From NCBI RefSeq assembly GCF_000422745.1, contig NZ_KE383914.1, positions 1 to 40,864 on the forward strand: a stretch of DNA of 40,864 nucleotides, read 5' to 3'. The number at the start of each line of letters is the position of its first letter. Position 1 is the first letter of the stretch. This DNA comes from Microbacterium gubbeenense DSM 15944. Its GTDB lineage: Bacteria > Actinomycetota > Actinomycetes > Actinomycetales > Microbacteriaceae. Below are positions 1 through 7,931 of the stretch, in pieces. The notes below the pieces were generated by a model that was given only the letters and a program-made list of their open reading frames with translations, made no database searches and was not told where the DNA came from. Made by a program: the position numbers and the translations under genes.

Positions 1-566
1 CCGTGAGCGTCACCGGTTCGTGGCGTCCCGGCCGAACCAGCTCTGGCTGACCGACATCACGGAACACAAAACGAGCGCAGGTCGGCTCTATCTTTGCGCG
101 GTCAAGGACGCGTTCAGTGGTCGGATCGTGGGCTACTCGATTGACTCGAGAATGAAGGCATCACTCGCGGTCCGTGCCGTCCGCAACGCCGTCCGGGTGC
201 GCGGAAACGTGAACGGCTGCATCGTCCATTCGGACAGAGGATCGCAATTTCGAAGCAGGAAACTGCGCCGAGAACTCGCCGCCCATAACCTCGTCGGCTC
301 GATGGGCAGAGTCGCGTCCTGCGGCGATAACGCGGCGATGGAATCGTTCTTCAGCCTGCTGCAGAAGAACGTCCTCGATCGTCGCGCCTGGGCCACCCGC
401 GAGGAACTGCGCATCGCGATCGTGACCTGGATCGAGCGGACCTATCACCGCAGGCGTCGACAGGTGCGCCTGGGCCGGTTGACGCCCATCGAGTTCGAGA
501 CCATCATGAACAACGACCTGGCCCTCGCGGCCTAACTAGAACTGTCACCCGTTCCTACAGCAGACC
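1..566 (+). mobile_element. right-hand remnant of an IS3-family insertion sequence
   Basis: The window opens inside the transposase gene of an IS3-like element. About 30 bases after the stop codon, at 541-566, lies a segment that could be the right terminal inverted repeat, but the left end is outside the window, so neither the repeat nor a target duplication can be confirmed. The element boundary is therefore approximate. Confidence 0.4.
2..535 (+). CDS. IS3-family transposase (OrfB, rve integrase core), 5'-truncated by the window
   Basis: The reading frame is open from the first bases of the window, so the start codon lies upstream. The visible part carries the retroviral-type DDE integrase fold. 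The first Asp is in LWLTDIT (codon 53-55), the second in the IVHSDRGSQF motif and the catalytic Glu in NAAMESFF. The C-terminal stretch with THRRRRQ-like basic residues and RLGRLTPIEFE is typical of IS3 OrfB proteins. The enzyme would cut and join the ends of the element. Whether it is intact, or paired with an OrfA by frameshifting, cannot be seen here. The HTH protein downstream points the other way and is a separate gene. Confidence 0.9.
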   Translation, partial: RERHRFVASRPNQLWLTDITEHKTSAGRLYLCAVKDAFSGRIVGYSIDSRMKASLAVRAVRNAVRVRGNVNGCIVHSDRGSQFRSRKLRRELAAHNLVGSMGRVASCGDNAAMESFFSLLQKNVLDRRAWATREELRIAIVTWIERTYHRRRRQVRLGRLTPIEFETIMNNDLALAA

Positions 567-666
567 CCTTTTGCTCAATCCTCCCAGAACGCCCTGACAT
601 CCCCGATCAAGCCGCTCGGTTCCGCAACCCGCGCCGGAGATGCTCCAAGAACCGTAGGGATGGCGT

Positions 667-1152
667 TCACTGCTTCGAGAGCTTGCGTCCGACGCGACGA
701 GTATTGGGCCTGGACTCGACTTCCGCCCGCTTCAACGCCCGCCACACCATCGAGTGCCCTATACCGAGCTCCCGTGCGATCTCACGCGTCGTCAGCCCCG
801 ACTCATAGCCGCGAACCGCGTGCGCAACTTGCTCATCGTCCAACCCCTGACGACGGATCCTGACACCAGCATCCACGAGCAGATCCCGCACCGTTTCCTT
901 ACCCAAACGATGCTCACGTGCGATCGAGATCAGCGACGCCCTGGACTCGTACGCCGCGACCATCGCCTGCAACGTCTCGGGGGCGACCGGGGTTCCAGCC
1001 GTCTCAATCGGCGTCACCACCGGCCCACGAACATCACTTCGAGGCACAGCTAGACTGGAAACCGACACGCCCTGACCTTCGGAAGATCCGCGTGAAATCA
1101 ACGATTTCAAGGTGACGAACGAGGATACAGTTTTCTCCCGGTTGGGGCACAT
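667..1152 (-). CDS. double helix-turn-helix DNA-binding protein, recombinase-tail-like
   Basis: The C-terminal 100 residues hold two consecutive helix-turn-helix units, one around AYESRASLISIAREHRL and one around YESGLTTREIARELGI. This arrangement resembles the DNA-binding tail of actinobacterial serine recombinases. No catalytic recombinase domain is present; the N-terminal 55 residues are low-complexity and unrecognised. The reading frame could start at 1179, but that ATG lies in the centre of a large palindrome. The ATG at 1152 has an AGGA about 5 nt upstream and is preferred. The gene may be a standalone regulator or the surviving tail of a mobile-element protein. Its position beside an IS3 remnant favours the second view. 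The function is not known. Confidence 0.6.
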   Translation of the reverse strand: MCPNREKTVSSFVTLKSLISRGSSEGQGVSVSSLAVPRSDVRGPVVTPIETAGTPVAPETLQAMVAAYESRASLISIAREHRLGKETVRDLLVDAGVRIRRQGLDDEQVAHAVRGYESGLTTREIARELGIGHSMVWRALKRAEVESRPNTRRVGRKLSKQ

Positions 1153-1155
1153 CAC

Positions 1156-1200
1156 ATCCTGACCTGGGGCATCGCTCATGAGCGAGGCTCAGGTCAGGAT
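1156..1200. repeat. 45-bp imperfect palindrome with a 14-bp perfect palindromic core
   Basis: The outer arms ATCCTGACCT (1156-1165) and AGGTCAGGAT (1191-1200) are exact reverse complements. Nested inside is TCGCTCATGAGCGA (1172-1185), itself a perfect palindrome, offset by half a base from the outer centre. A short T run follows on the + strand. It lies at the 5' end of the HTH gene and could be an operator, a mobile-element end or a weak terminator. Confidence 0.75.
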
Positions 1201-1322
1201 TTTCGCTTTGCACAGGGCGACCGCGTCACCCGCATCCGGCGCCGAAACACGACCATCGGAGCGGCCGCGAGCACTCGCAGCTCGTGTACCCTGGACTGCA
1301 GACGACCTCTCTCGGCCGTCCG

Positions 1323-1360
1323 GCCCTCACTGTTCTCCCCCCGACGGTGAGGGCTGTTTT
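1323..1360 (+). terminator. intrinsic terminator-like hairpin upstream of the cold-shock gene
   Basis: GCCCTCAC (1323-1330) pairs with GTGAGGGC (1347-1354) around a 16-nt loop, followed by TGTTTT. It would stop rightward read-through before the cold-shock promoter. No gene was recognised in 1201-1322, so the transcript it ends is unknown. Confidence 0.5.
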
Positions 1361-1392
1361 CAGATTTTTCCTGTGATTGTGGCTCATCCCTA

Positions 1393-1420
1393 TTGCATAC
1401 GGGCGAACCTGGGCTAGCGT
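1393..1420 (+). promoter_or_regulatory. candidate promoter of the cold-shock gene
   Basis: TTGCAT at 1393-1398 and TAGCGT at 1415-1420 are separated by 16 nt. A start near 1427 would give a leader of about 48 nt before the ATG at 1475, a contrast with the many leaderless promoters elsewhere in the window. A purine-rich GAAAG lies about 12 nt before the start codon. Confidence 0.45.
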
Positions 1421-1474
1421 TAGGAATGTCGACGTGAGATTGCGCCGACATCCGCCCCGAAAGAATGGCAATAC

Positions 1475-1681
1475 ATGAGCACCCAGGGCACCGTCAAGTG
1501 GTTCAACTCGGAGAAGGGCTTCGGCTTCATCTCCCCCGACGAGGGCGGCCAAGACGTCTTCGCGCACTTCAGTGCGATTCAGTCCAATGGCTACCGCGCG
1601 CTGGAAGAGAACCAGCGTGTGGAGTTCGAGGTCACGCAGGGCCCCAAGGGCCTGCAGGCCGATAACATCGTTCCGCTCTAA
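1475..1681 (+). CDS. cold-shock protein, CspA family
   Basis: This 68-residue protein is the full usual length of a CspA-type single cold-shock domain (OB fold). It shows the start GTVKWFN, the RNA-binding motif RNP1 as KGFGFI (about residues 14-19) and RNP2 as VFAHF (about 28-32). Proteins of this family bind single-stranded RNA and DNA in the cytoplasm and melt RNA secondary structure, acting as RNA chaperones and transcription antiterminators. The gene is monocistronic: it has its own promoter, and a strong terminator follows within 20 bases. Whether it is cold-induced cannot be told from the sequence; many actinobacterial Csp genes are constitutive. Confidence 0.95.
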   Translation: MSTQGTVKWFNSEKGFGFISPDEGGQDVFAHFSAIQSNGYRALEENQRVEFEVTQGPKGLQADNIVPL

Positions 1682-1698
1682 GCTGAGCGAACTGAACG

Positions 1699-1735
1699 CC
1701 CCGCGTCCTCTTCGGAGGATGCGGGGTATTTCTTT
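1699..1735 (+). terminator. strong intrinsic terminator of the cold-shock gene
   Basis: A 12-bp stem is formed by 1699-1710 and 1715-1726 (one G-T wobble) closed by a TTCG tetraloop, followed by the T-rich TATTTCTTT. This is the most classical rho-independent terminator in the window. Confidence 0.9.
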
Positions 1736-1764
1736 GCGCCACCACTGATTCAGCGGCGGCGAAC

Positions 1765-3027
1765 TCAGCGCCGACGCTTGCGATTGCGAGCGAGCGTCGC
1801 CGCTGCCTCCGCATCGAGTCGTGCTCGACGTGAGGCCTCGAGCGCCTCGGACGGATCGTGCGCCTGGCGAGCGAGCGCGAGCTCGCGACGGGCGCTGTCG
1901 AGTTTGACCCGTGCATCGACCTCGGCATCGAGCACGACGGCCTCGGCGCGCGCGAGCGCACTGCGCGCTGCGTTCAGGGATCCGGGAAGCGCGCTGCGAG
2001 CGCCGCGGAGCTGCTGCTGCTGCGTGCGCGAGTCGCCGAGCGCGACGTCGAGGCGGTCGCGCAGGCGGGCGATCCGCTCGTTCGCGGTGACGGGGCGTCG
2101 CTCCGCGACCTCGGTCGCCGCGGCCAGGGCCGCCTCGGCGACGCGGATCGCCTCCGCGAGCTTCGGCCCGGCGTCTGCATCGAGCGTTTTCTGCGTACCC
2201 ATCGCCGCGCGAATCGCGGACTCCGCGGCCCGCGTCTCGTCGTCGATCGCCTGACGTGCGTTGCCGACGAGGCGGTACGTCTCCTCCAGCAGTCGCGCTG
2301 AGTGTTCGGCGTGCGCGAGGGATCTCTCGCACGAGCGCAGGTGCTCGCGGGCCGACGACGAGGGATCCGCTTCGGCCTGGCTCTCCGCCTCAGCGAGATG
2401 TGCCGAGGCGTCGTTGAGAGCGTCTCGCGCATCGGCGTCCGCATCAGCGGCGTCCTCCCACTCGCTCTCGTCGGCGATCCGGGCGAGTTCGGCGCGCAGC
2501 GCTGCAGGATCCCCCATGCGCGTGCGCAGATCCTCCAGGCGCCCGCGCGCGACGGCGATCTGCTCGACGGCAGTGGTGTGTTCGCTGACCCACGCCTCGT
2601 TCTCGGCGCGTGCTGACTGAATCACGGCCATCGCCTTGTCGATTCCCGCCGTCAGCCGTGCCGCCTCACGACGTTGGACGGCAGGAAGCACGCCGTCTGC
2701 CGCAGCCGCGCTGTATGCGGCGAACGCGTCATCGCGCGTGTGCTGAGCGGTCAACCGTGCGCGCCGGAGCGAAGACGGTGGGCGCCCGTCATACAGCGCG
2801 CTCGACATGGCGATCTCGATCTCGAGTTCGTCGGCGGCATCGTCCAGCTCGACGAGGCTCGCGCCGAGGCCTTCGAGGCGCGCCCGCGCGCGGGCTCGTG
2901 CGCCTCGGCCTCGCCGGGTGATTCGGATGGCGACGAGCGCCAACACGATGACGATAACGGCATTGAGCGCGGCGATGGCCCACAGGAGGACGGCGGCGGG
3001 GTCGATCTCAGGCAGCTGAGGCATCAC
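1765..3027 (-). CDS. membrane-anchored Ala/Arg-rich coiled-coil protein of unknown function
   Basis: The 420-residue product has one N-terminal transmembrane helix (about residues 12-36, ending in a basic stop ITRRGRG). About 370 residues follow that are rich in Ala, Glu and Arg with heptad-like spacing, so a long cytoplasmic coiled coil is expected. The C-terminus is a basic NRKRRR tail. No catalytic motif was found. The start codon lies inside the 3' end of the upstream HAD gene (overlap about 20 bases), so the two genes are probably cotranscribed and translationally coupled. ATG codons at 3027 and 3024 are both possible starts. A structural or scaffolding role is only a guess. Confidence 0.75.
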   Translation of the reverse strand: MMPQLPEIDPAAVLLWAIAALNAVIVIVLALVAIRITRRGRGARARARARLEGLGASLVELDDAADELEIEIAMSSALYDGRPPSSLRRARLTAQHTRDDAFAAYSAAAADGVLPAVQRREAARLTAGIDKAMAVIQSARAENEAWVSEHTTAVEQIAVARGRLEDLRTRMGDPAALRAELARIADESEWEDAADADADARDALNDASAHLAEAESQAEADPSSSAREHLRSCERSLAHAEHSARLLEETYRLVGNARQAIDDETRAAESAIRAAMGTQKTLDADAGPKLAEAIRVAEAALAAATEVAERRPVTANERIARLRDRLDVALGDSRTQQQQLRGARSALPGSLNAARSALARAEAVVLDAEVDARVKLDSARRELALARQAHDPSEALEASRRARLDAEAAATLARNRKRRR

Positions 3028-3694
3028 TGTGTCCCAGCAGCAGAACCCTCAGCTCTGCCGGGGTGTCGACGACGTGCTGAGCGCCGGCCTCCTCGGCCGA
3101 CGAACCGAACCCCCAGCGCGCGAAGATCACCGGAACGTCGTGATCTGTGGCACCGTCGACATCGTGGTGTCGATCGCCGATCAGGACCGGCTTCGACAGG
3201 TCGATTCCGCGGGAAGCGAGGTCGTCGAGCGCGCGACCGAGCACGTCGGCCTTCGTGTCGTGCGCGTCGGGTTCGGGGCGGGCGCCGTGCACCGCAACGA
3301 AGAGATCGGTGATCCCGAAATGCTCGAAGATCGCCTGCACCTGGTTCTGGGGTTTGGTGCTCGCGGTCGACTGGGGAATGCCCGCGAGCGCGACGTCGTG
3401 GATCAGATCGGCGACGCCCTCGTACAGGCGCACCGATTCGGCGTATCCGTGGCTGCTGGCGAGAGCGCGGTATGCGGTGACGGCGGTGAGCGCTTCGTCT
3501 GCCGTGAGGCCCGCGATGGTCTGGAACGACTCGAGCATCGGCGGGCCGATCCACTCGTTGACGCGCTCGGCCGGCGTCGGCGGCTTTCCGAGCTCCGCGA
3601 GCACGGTGGCGATGCGCGGCAGGATGCCGGCGGAGGCGTCGGCGATCGTGCCGTCGACGTCCCACAGGACACATGAATACTGCTGGATCCCCAT
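3008..3694 (-). CDS. HAD-superfamily hydrolase, phosphoglycolate-phosphatase-like
   Basis: This 228-residue protein has the HAD motif I in WDVDGTIAD, with the nucleophile Asp12 and acid/base Asp14. A helical cap follows, then a conserved Lys region around STKPQNQ and motif IV in LIGDRHHDVDGA. These features fit the Gph/PGP-like subfamily (C1 cap), which removes phosphate from small metabolites such as 2-phosphoglycolate or nucleotides in the cytoplasm. The actual substrate cannot be read from sequence. TAGGGT ends 6 nt before the ATG, so the transcript is probably leaderless. The gene overlaps the coiled-coil protein gene downstream. Confidence 0.88.
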   Translation of the reverse strand: MGIQQYSCVLWDVDGTIADASAGILPRIATVLAELGKPPTPAERVNEWIGPPMLESFQTIAGLTADEALTAVTAYRALASSHGYAESVRLYEGVADLIHDVALAGIPQSTASTKPQNQVQAIFEHFGITDLFVAVHGARPEPDAHDTKADVLGRALDDLASRGIDLSKPVLIGDRHHDVDGATDHDVPVIFARWGFGSSAEEAGAQHVVDTPAELRVLLLGHSDASAA

Positions 3695-3700
3695 ACCCTC

Positions 3701-3706
3701 ACCCTA
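3701..3706 (-). promoter_or_regulatory. -10 element TAGGGT of the HAD hydrolase gene (leaderless)
   Basis: TAGGGT on the - strand ends 6 nt before the ATG at 3694, which would place the first transcribed base at or next to the start codon. Confidence 0.5.
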
Positions 3707-3743
3707 GTGTTCGCGTACGCGCCGACCTGATTGAGCCGGGCGC

Positions 3744-4439
3744 TCAGAACAGGGTCGGCACCCCGGAATCGATGCCCTTCATGCGCTCGTAGTCGAGCGT
3801 CACGCAGCGGATCCCGCGGTCGGCCGCGAGCGTGCGCGCCTGCGGTTTGATCTCCTGGGCGGCGAAGACGCCGCGGATCCCCGTGAGCAGCGGATCGCGC
3901 CCGAGGAGGTCGAGGTACCGCGTCAGCTGCTCGACACCGTCGATATCGCCGCGACGCTTCACCTCGACTGCGATCGCGATGCCCTCCGCGTCGCGCACAA
4001 GCAGGTCCACGGGCCCGATCGCCGTCGGATACTCGCGCCGGACGAGGGTCGCACCCTCGTCGATGAGGTCGACCTGCTCGGCCAGCAGGCGCTGTAGATC
4101 CGACTCGACTCCGTCTTTGACGAGCCCCGGATCGATGCCCAGGTCGTGCGTCGAGTCGTGCAGGATCTCGTGGATGCGCACGGTGAGGGTGTCGCCTGTC
4201 TTCTGATGCGTCACCTTCCAGAGCTCGATCACCCCGGCCTGAGTCAGCTCGTCGTCGACGTCGAGGTGGTCGACGCGGCACGGCGGGCTCATCCAGTTCA
4301 GCGGCTTGTAACTGCCGCCGTCGGAGTGGATCAGCAGGCTGCCGTCGCCTTTGTGCATCAGGACTCGCGTGGCAAGCGGGAGGTGTGCGTTGAGGCGTCC
4401 GGCGTAGTCGACGGAGCAGCGAGCTATGACGAGGCGCAT
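3744..4439 (-). CDS. nucS: endonuclease NucS (EndoMS), mismatch-specific
   Basis: The 231-residue product begins [16 protein letters not shown], the hallmark N-terminus of NucS. An N-terminal beta-sandwich DNA-binding domain (about 1-110) is followed by a RecB-like nuclease domain with the PD-(D/E)XK residues Asp145 (GPVDLLV), Glu159 and Lys161 (AVEVKR). In actinobacteria lacking MutS/MutL, NucS cuts both strands at G-T, G-G and T-T mismatches and starts a non-canonical mismatch repair. The C-terminal GVPTLF resembles a sliding-clamp binding tail. A longer reading frame reaches 4520, but the family N-terminus and a TACGCT element 6 nt before 4439 support this start. The gene is divergent from the Mrp operon. 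Confidence 0.95.
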   Translation of the reverse strand: MRLVIARCSVDYAGRLNAHLPLATRVLMHKGDGSLLIHSDGGSYKPLNWMSPPCRVDHLDVDDELTQAGVIELWKVTHQKTGDTLTVRIHEILHDSTHDLGIDPGLVKDGVESDLQRLLAEQVDLIDEGATLVRREYPTAIGPVDLLVRDAEGIAIAVEVKRRGDIDGVEQLTRYLDLLGRDPLLTGIRGVFAAQEIKPQARTLAADRGIRCVTLDYERMKGIDSGVPTLF

Positions 4440-4445
4440 CCGTCC

Positions 4446-4451
4446 AGCGTA
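4446..4451 (-). promoter_or_regulatory. -10 element TACGCT of nucS (leaderless)
   Basis: TACGCT on the - strand ends 6 nt before the nucS ATG at 4439 and helps choose that start over the longer frame. Confidence 0.5.
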
Positions 4452-4518
4452 CTGACCATTAAGATTGACATAAGAAGACACACCCGCCGCCTGACGGTGC
4501 GACGACGAGGAGATGCGC

Positions 4519-7449
4519 ATGCTCGTGATCCTCGCCGTATTCGGGATCGCGAGTGTTGTTCTTGTTCCTCTTGCCCGCGTGATGGGTCCGCGTGTCTTTT
4601 ATGCCGCCGCGCTGGTGCCGCTCGCAGCGCTCGCGCACGCGGCTCTGCTCGGCGGTGCCGTGCGAGACGGAAAGATTCCGTTCGAGACATATACCTGGAT
4701 CGAACGCCTCGGCATCGATATCTCGATGCGCATGGACACGCTCGCTTGGGTGATGACGCTGATCGTTACGGGCGTCGGTGCCCTCGTGATGATCTATTGC
4801 CGGAACTACTTCCGCGGATCGAAAGAAGGCGTCGGTCGCTTCGCCGGTGTTCTGATGGCATTCGCCGGGGCGATGTACGGCCTCGTGCTCACCGACGACA
4901 TCATCATGCTCGTGATGTTCTGGGAGATCACGAGCATCCTGTCGTACCTCCTGATCGGTCACGCTTACTCTCGTGCGGCGTCTCGTCGAGCGGCGCTGCA
5001 GGCCCTCCTCACCACGACGCTCGGCGGCCTCGTGATGTTCGTGGGCGCGGTCATCCTCGCCGTTGCCGCTGACACGCCGAGCATCGCTGCGATCCTCGCC
5101 GATCCGCCCAGCGGCACGCTCGTCGATGCGGCGATCGTGTGCCTGCTCGTCGGTGCGCTCAGCAAGTCCGCAATCTTCCCGTTCCACTTCTGGCTCCCCG
5201 GCGCGATGGCTGCGCCGACCCCCGTGAGTGCGTATCTGCACGCGGCCGCGATGGTCAAGGCGGGCATCTATCTGCTCGCGCGATTCGCCCCGTCCTTCGC
5301 CGAGGCGGATCCGTCGCGCCCGATCCTCGTCAGCCTCGGAATCTTCACCATGCTGCTCGGCGGCATGCAGGCCCTGCGGGAGAACGACCTGAAGCGCGTG
5401 CTGGCATACGGCACTGTCAGTCAGCTCGGCTTCATCTCGGTCGTTGTGGGATTCGGCGGGCGCGATACGGCGCTCGCCGGCCTGGCCCTCGTCATTGCGC
5501 ACGCGATGTTCAAGGCGACCCTGTTCCTGGTCGTCGGCATCATCGACCGGCAGCTCGGAACACGCGATATTGACAAGCTGAGCGGCATCGCCCGGCAATC
5601 GCCGACGCTCCTGGTCGTGTCGTTGGTCGCGGCGGCGTCGATGGCGGGCGTGCCGCCGATGTTCGGATTCCTCGCCAAAGAGGCGACGCTCACCTCGATG
5701 CTCGAAGCCGCGACCGGCGGATCCGTATGGGCGTGTGTCGCCCTCGTCGGCATTGTGCTCGGAAGTATTCTGACAACGGCATATGCGATTCGCTTCATCT
5801 GGGGCGCGTTCGGCCGGAAGAATGACAAGAGCGGTGCTCGGAGACCCGACACGGTGTGGCCGGACCCTCCGATCGGCTTCATGTTCGCGCCGTTGCTGCT
5901 TTCCGTGGCAACCGTGGCGGCCGGCTTCATGGGGCCGTTCATCGACCGTCTGCTCGCGCCATACGCCGACACGGCCGGGGAAGGGCACTACCACCTCGCT
6001 CTCTGGCACGGGCTCGAGCCGGCCCTCGCAATATCGGCCTTTGCGATCGCGGCGGGCGCTTTGGTGTTCTGGCTCTCGATTCGCACCGGATGGTGCCGTG
6101 CCGGGCGCATGCTCCCGTTCCAGGCGAACGACGTGTACTACGTCGTGACGCGATCGATCGACCGCCTCGCCGTGCTCGTCACCCGCAAGACGCAGAGCGG
6201 ATCCCTGCCGATCTACGTCGGCACCATCTTCGTCGTGCTGGTCGCCGCGGAAGCGGCCGCACTGTTCTCCGGCGGAGAATGGGCCTTCAGCCTCGATGCG
6301 TGGCAACACCCGGTGCAGCCCATCGCGGCGGTGCTCATGATCCTCGCCGGCATCGTTGCCGTGCGCGCGAAGAAGCGGTACTCCGGCGTGGTGCTGGTGT
6401 CGGTCACCGGCCTCGGCATGGTGACGCTGTTCGGGTTCCTCGGCGCGCCCGACCTCGCGGTCACGCAGGTGCTCGTCGAGTCGATCATGCTCGTCGCGTT
6501 CACCCTTGTGCTGCGCCGGATTCCCTCGCGCCTCGGCAGCCACAACGGATCCGGCAATGCCGTGATCCGCGCGGCCATTGGCATCGCGGTCGGTGCGACG
6601 ATGGCGGCCGTCGCGGTCGTGGCGGCAGGCGCTCGCGTGAGCGAGCCCGTCTCGACCGAGTGGGCCGATCTGGCCTACCGGATCGGCCACGGACAGAACA
6701 TCGTCAACGTTGCGCTCGTCGACCTGCGCGGTTGGGACACGATGGGCGAGCTCAGCGTGCTCGTGCTCGCCGCAACGGGCGTCGCGTCGCTCGTGTTCGT
6801 GACGGCGCGCGGTGACATGATCAGCCAGACGCGCACCACCCTTCGCAAGCGACTTCCGAGCGGATCGCGCCGTCGCGCGCGACACCGCCCCCTCGTCGAG
6901 ACGACCGAAGGGCTCCGAGTCGCGACCTCCGAGAACTCTGCAAGCCAGCGCGCGTGGCTCGTCGGCGGCACGACGATGGCATCCGAATCGCGGTCGATGA
7001 TCCTCGAGGTCATCGTGCGGATCCTGTTCCACACGATCATCGTCATCTCGATCTTCCTGCTGTTCGCCGGCCACAACCTGCCGGGCGGCGGATTCGCCGG
7101 CGGCCTCGTCGCGGGGCTCGCGCTCGTGATGCGCTACGTCGCCGGCGGCAGGTACGAACTCGGCATCGCGGCCCCGACGGATGCCGCTCGCATGCTGGGC
7201 TTCGGGCTGCTGCTTGCCGTCAGCACGGCCGCGGCGCCGATGCTGTTCGGCCTCAATCCGCTGACACGTGCGGTGTGGGAGGCCGAGATCCCCGTGATCG
7301 GCCACATCGAATTCGTGACGTCGACCTTCTTCGACATCGGTGTCTACCTTGTGGTGATCGGGCTGGTGCTCGACGTACTTCGTTCACTGGGCTCTGAGGT
7401 TGATCGCCAGATCACCGCAGGACGTGCGAAGGAAGGGGCGCGGCCATGA
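4519..7449 (+). CDS. mrpA: Na+/H+ antiporter subunit A/B fusion (MrpAB)
   Basis: The protein of about 976 residues is the large subunit of the Mrp multisubunit monovalent cation/proton antiporter in the plasma membrane. The first 500 residues form a NuoL/ND5-like channel module. They include the conserved membrane Glu in [10 protein letters not shown] (about residue 136) and the Lys-bearing segments [13 protein letters not shown] and [12 protein letters not shown]. The C-terminal domain from about residue 820 ([16 protein letters not shown] onward, with [14 protein letters not shown]) is the MrpB subunit, so A and B are fused. ATG codons at 4513 and 4519 are both possible. GAGGAG touches the first but lies 6 nt before the second, so 4519 is preferred. 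It is the first gene of mrpABCDEFG and ends in a 4-base overlap with mrpC. Confidence 0.95.
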   Translation: MLVILAVFGIASVVLVPLARVMGPRVFYAAALVPLAALAHAALLGGAVRDGKIPFETYTWIERLGIDISMRMDTLAWVMTLIVTGVGALVMIYCRNYFRGSKEGVGRFAGVLMAFAGAMYGLVLTDDIIMLVMFWEITSILSYLLIGHAYSRAASRRAALQALLTTTLGGLVMFVGAVILAVAADTPSIAAILADPPSGTLVDAAIVCLLVGALSKSAIFPFHFWLPGAMAAPTPVSAYLHAAAMVKAGIYLLARFAPSFAEADPSRPILVSLGIFTMLLGGMQALRENDLKRVLAYGTVSQLGFISVVVGFGGRDTALAGLALVIAHAMFKATLFLVVGIIDRQLGTRDIDKLSGIARQSPTLLVVSLVAAASMAGVPPMFGFLAKEATLTSMLEAATGGSVWACVALVGIVLGSILTTAYAIRFIWGAFGRKNDKSGARRPDTVWPDPPIGFMFAPLLLSVATVAAGFMGPFIDRLLAPYADTAGEGHYHLALWHGLEPALAISAFAIAAGALVFWLSIRTGWCRAGRMLPFQANDVYYVVTRSIDRLAVLVTRKTQSGSLPIYVGTIFVVLVAAEAAALFSGGEWAFSLDAWQHPVQPIAAVLMILAGIVAVRAKKRYSGVVLVSVTGLGMVTLFGFLGAPDLAVTQVLVESIMLVAFTLVLRRIPSRLGSHNGSGNAVIRAAIGIAVGATMAAVAVVAAGARVSEPVSTEWADLAYRIGHGQNIVNVALVDLRGWDTMGELSVLVLAATGVASLVFVTARGDMISQTRTTLRKRLPSGSRRRARHRPLVETTEGLRVATSENSASQRAWLVGGTTMASESRSMILEVIVRILFHTIIVISIFLLFAGHNLPGGGFAGGLVAGLALVMRYVAGGRYELGIAAPTDAARMLGFGLLLAVSTAAAPMLFGLNPLTRAVWEAEIPVIGHIEFVTSTFFDIGVYLVVIGLVLDVLRSLGSEVDRQITAGRAKEGARP

Positions 7450-7931
7450 CCGTTTCCGCGACGCTCGTCATCGTGATGGCCGTGCTCTATGCGCTCGGCG
7501 TCTACGCAATGCTCGAACGCAGTCTCACGCGAGTCCTCATCGGTTTCATGCTGCTCGGCAACGCGACGAACCTGCTGCTGCTCATCGCAATGGGCTTTCC
7601 GGGGGTCTCGCCGTTCCACGGGGCGGAGGGCGCGAGCGATCCGCTTCCGCAGGCGCTCATGCTGACAGCCATCGTCATCACGTTCGCCGTGAGCGCGTTC
7701 CTTCTCGCACTCATCTATCGGTCGTGGCAGCTCGGCGAGGCCGACACGGTGGTCGACGACGAAGACGATCTGTCGCTGCGCCAGCGTGCGGAAGAAACAG
7801 AGGATGCTCTGGACGTCGAGGAAGTGGACGCCGAGACCGAGGACGAGGAGACGACCGACTTCACCGACGGCGAGGTCTCACCGCTCACGGCCGCATTCGA
7901 GCTGCCCCGAGACGGGGAGGGACGCTCGTGA
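7446..7931 (+). CDS. mrpC: Na+/H+ antiporter subunit C (MrpC), with acidic C-terminal tail
   Basis: The first 105 residues match a NuoK-like MrpC subunit with three membrane helices, including RVLIGFMLLGNATNLLLL and the segment before FLLALIYRSWQLGE. The protein is 161 residues, longer than the usual 110-120. The extra 50-55 residues form a strongly acidic tail dense in Asp and Glu, probably disordered and cytoplasmic. The start overlaps the mrpA stop as ATGA, and the stop overlaps the mrpD start as GTGA, so translation is coupled on both sides. The acidic tail may serve interaction or pH sensing, but that is only a suggestion. Confidence 0.93.
   Translation: MTVSATLVIVMAVLYALGVYAMLERSLTRVLIGFMLLGNATNLLLLIAMGFPGVSPFHGAEGASDPLPQALMLTAIVITFAVSAFLLALIYRSWQLGEADTVVDDEDDLSLRQRAEETEDALDVEEVDAETEDEETTDFTDGEVSPLTAAFELPRDGEGRS

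Noticed and set aside
1178..1417. possible 79-residue + strand gene upstream of csp
   Set aside because: It starts within the palindrome, crosses a terminator-like hairpin and the cold-shock promoter, and has no recognisable domain.
4465..4470. perfect TTGACA between nucS and mrpA as an Mrp promoter
   Set aside because: No acceptable -10 element lies 16-19 nt downstream, so I did not call a promoter.
4459..7305. 948-residue open frame on the - strand opposite mrpA
   Set aside because: It is opposite a clear MrpA gene, its composition (Arg, His, Asp, Glu) is that of a reversed membrane protein frame, and it shows no motif.
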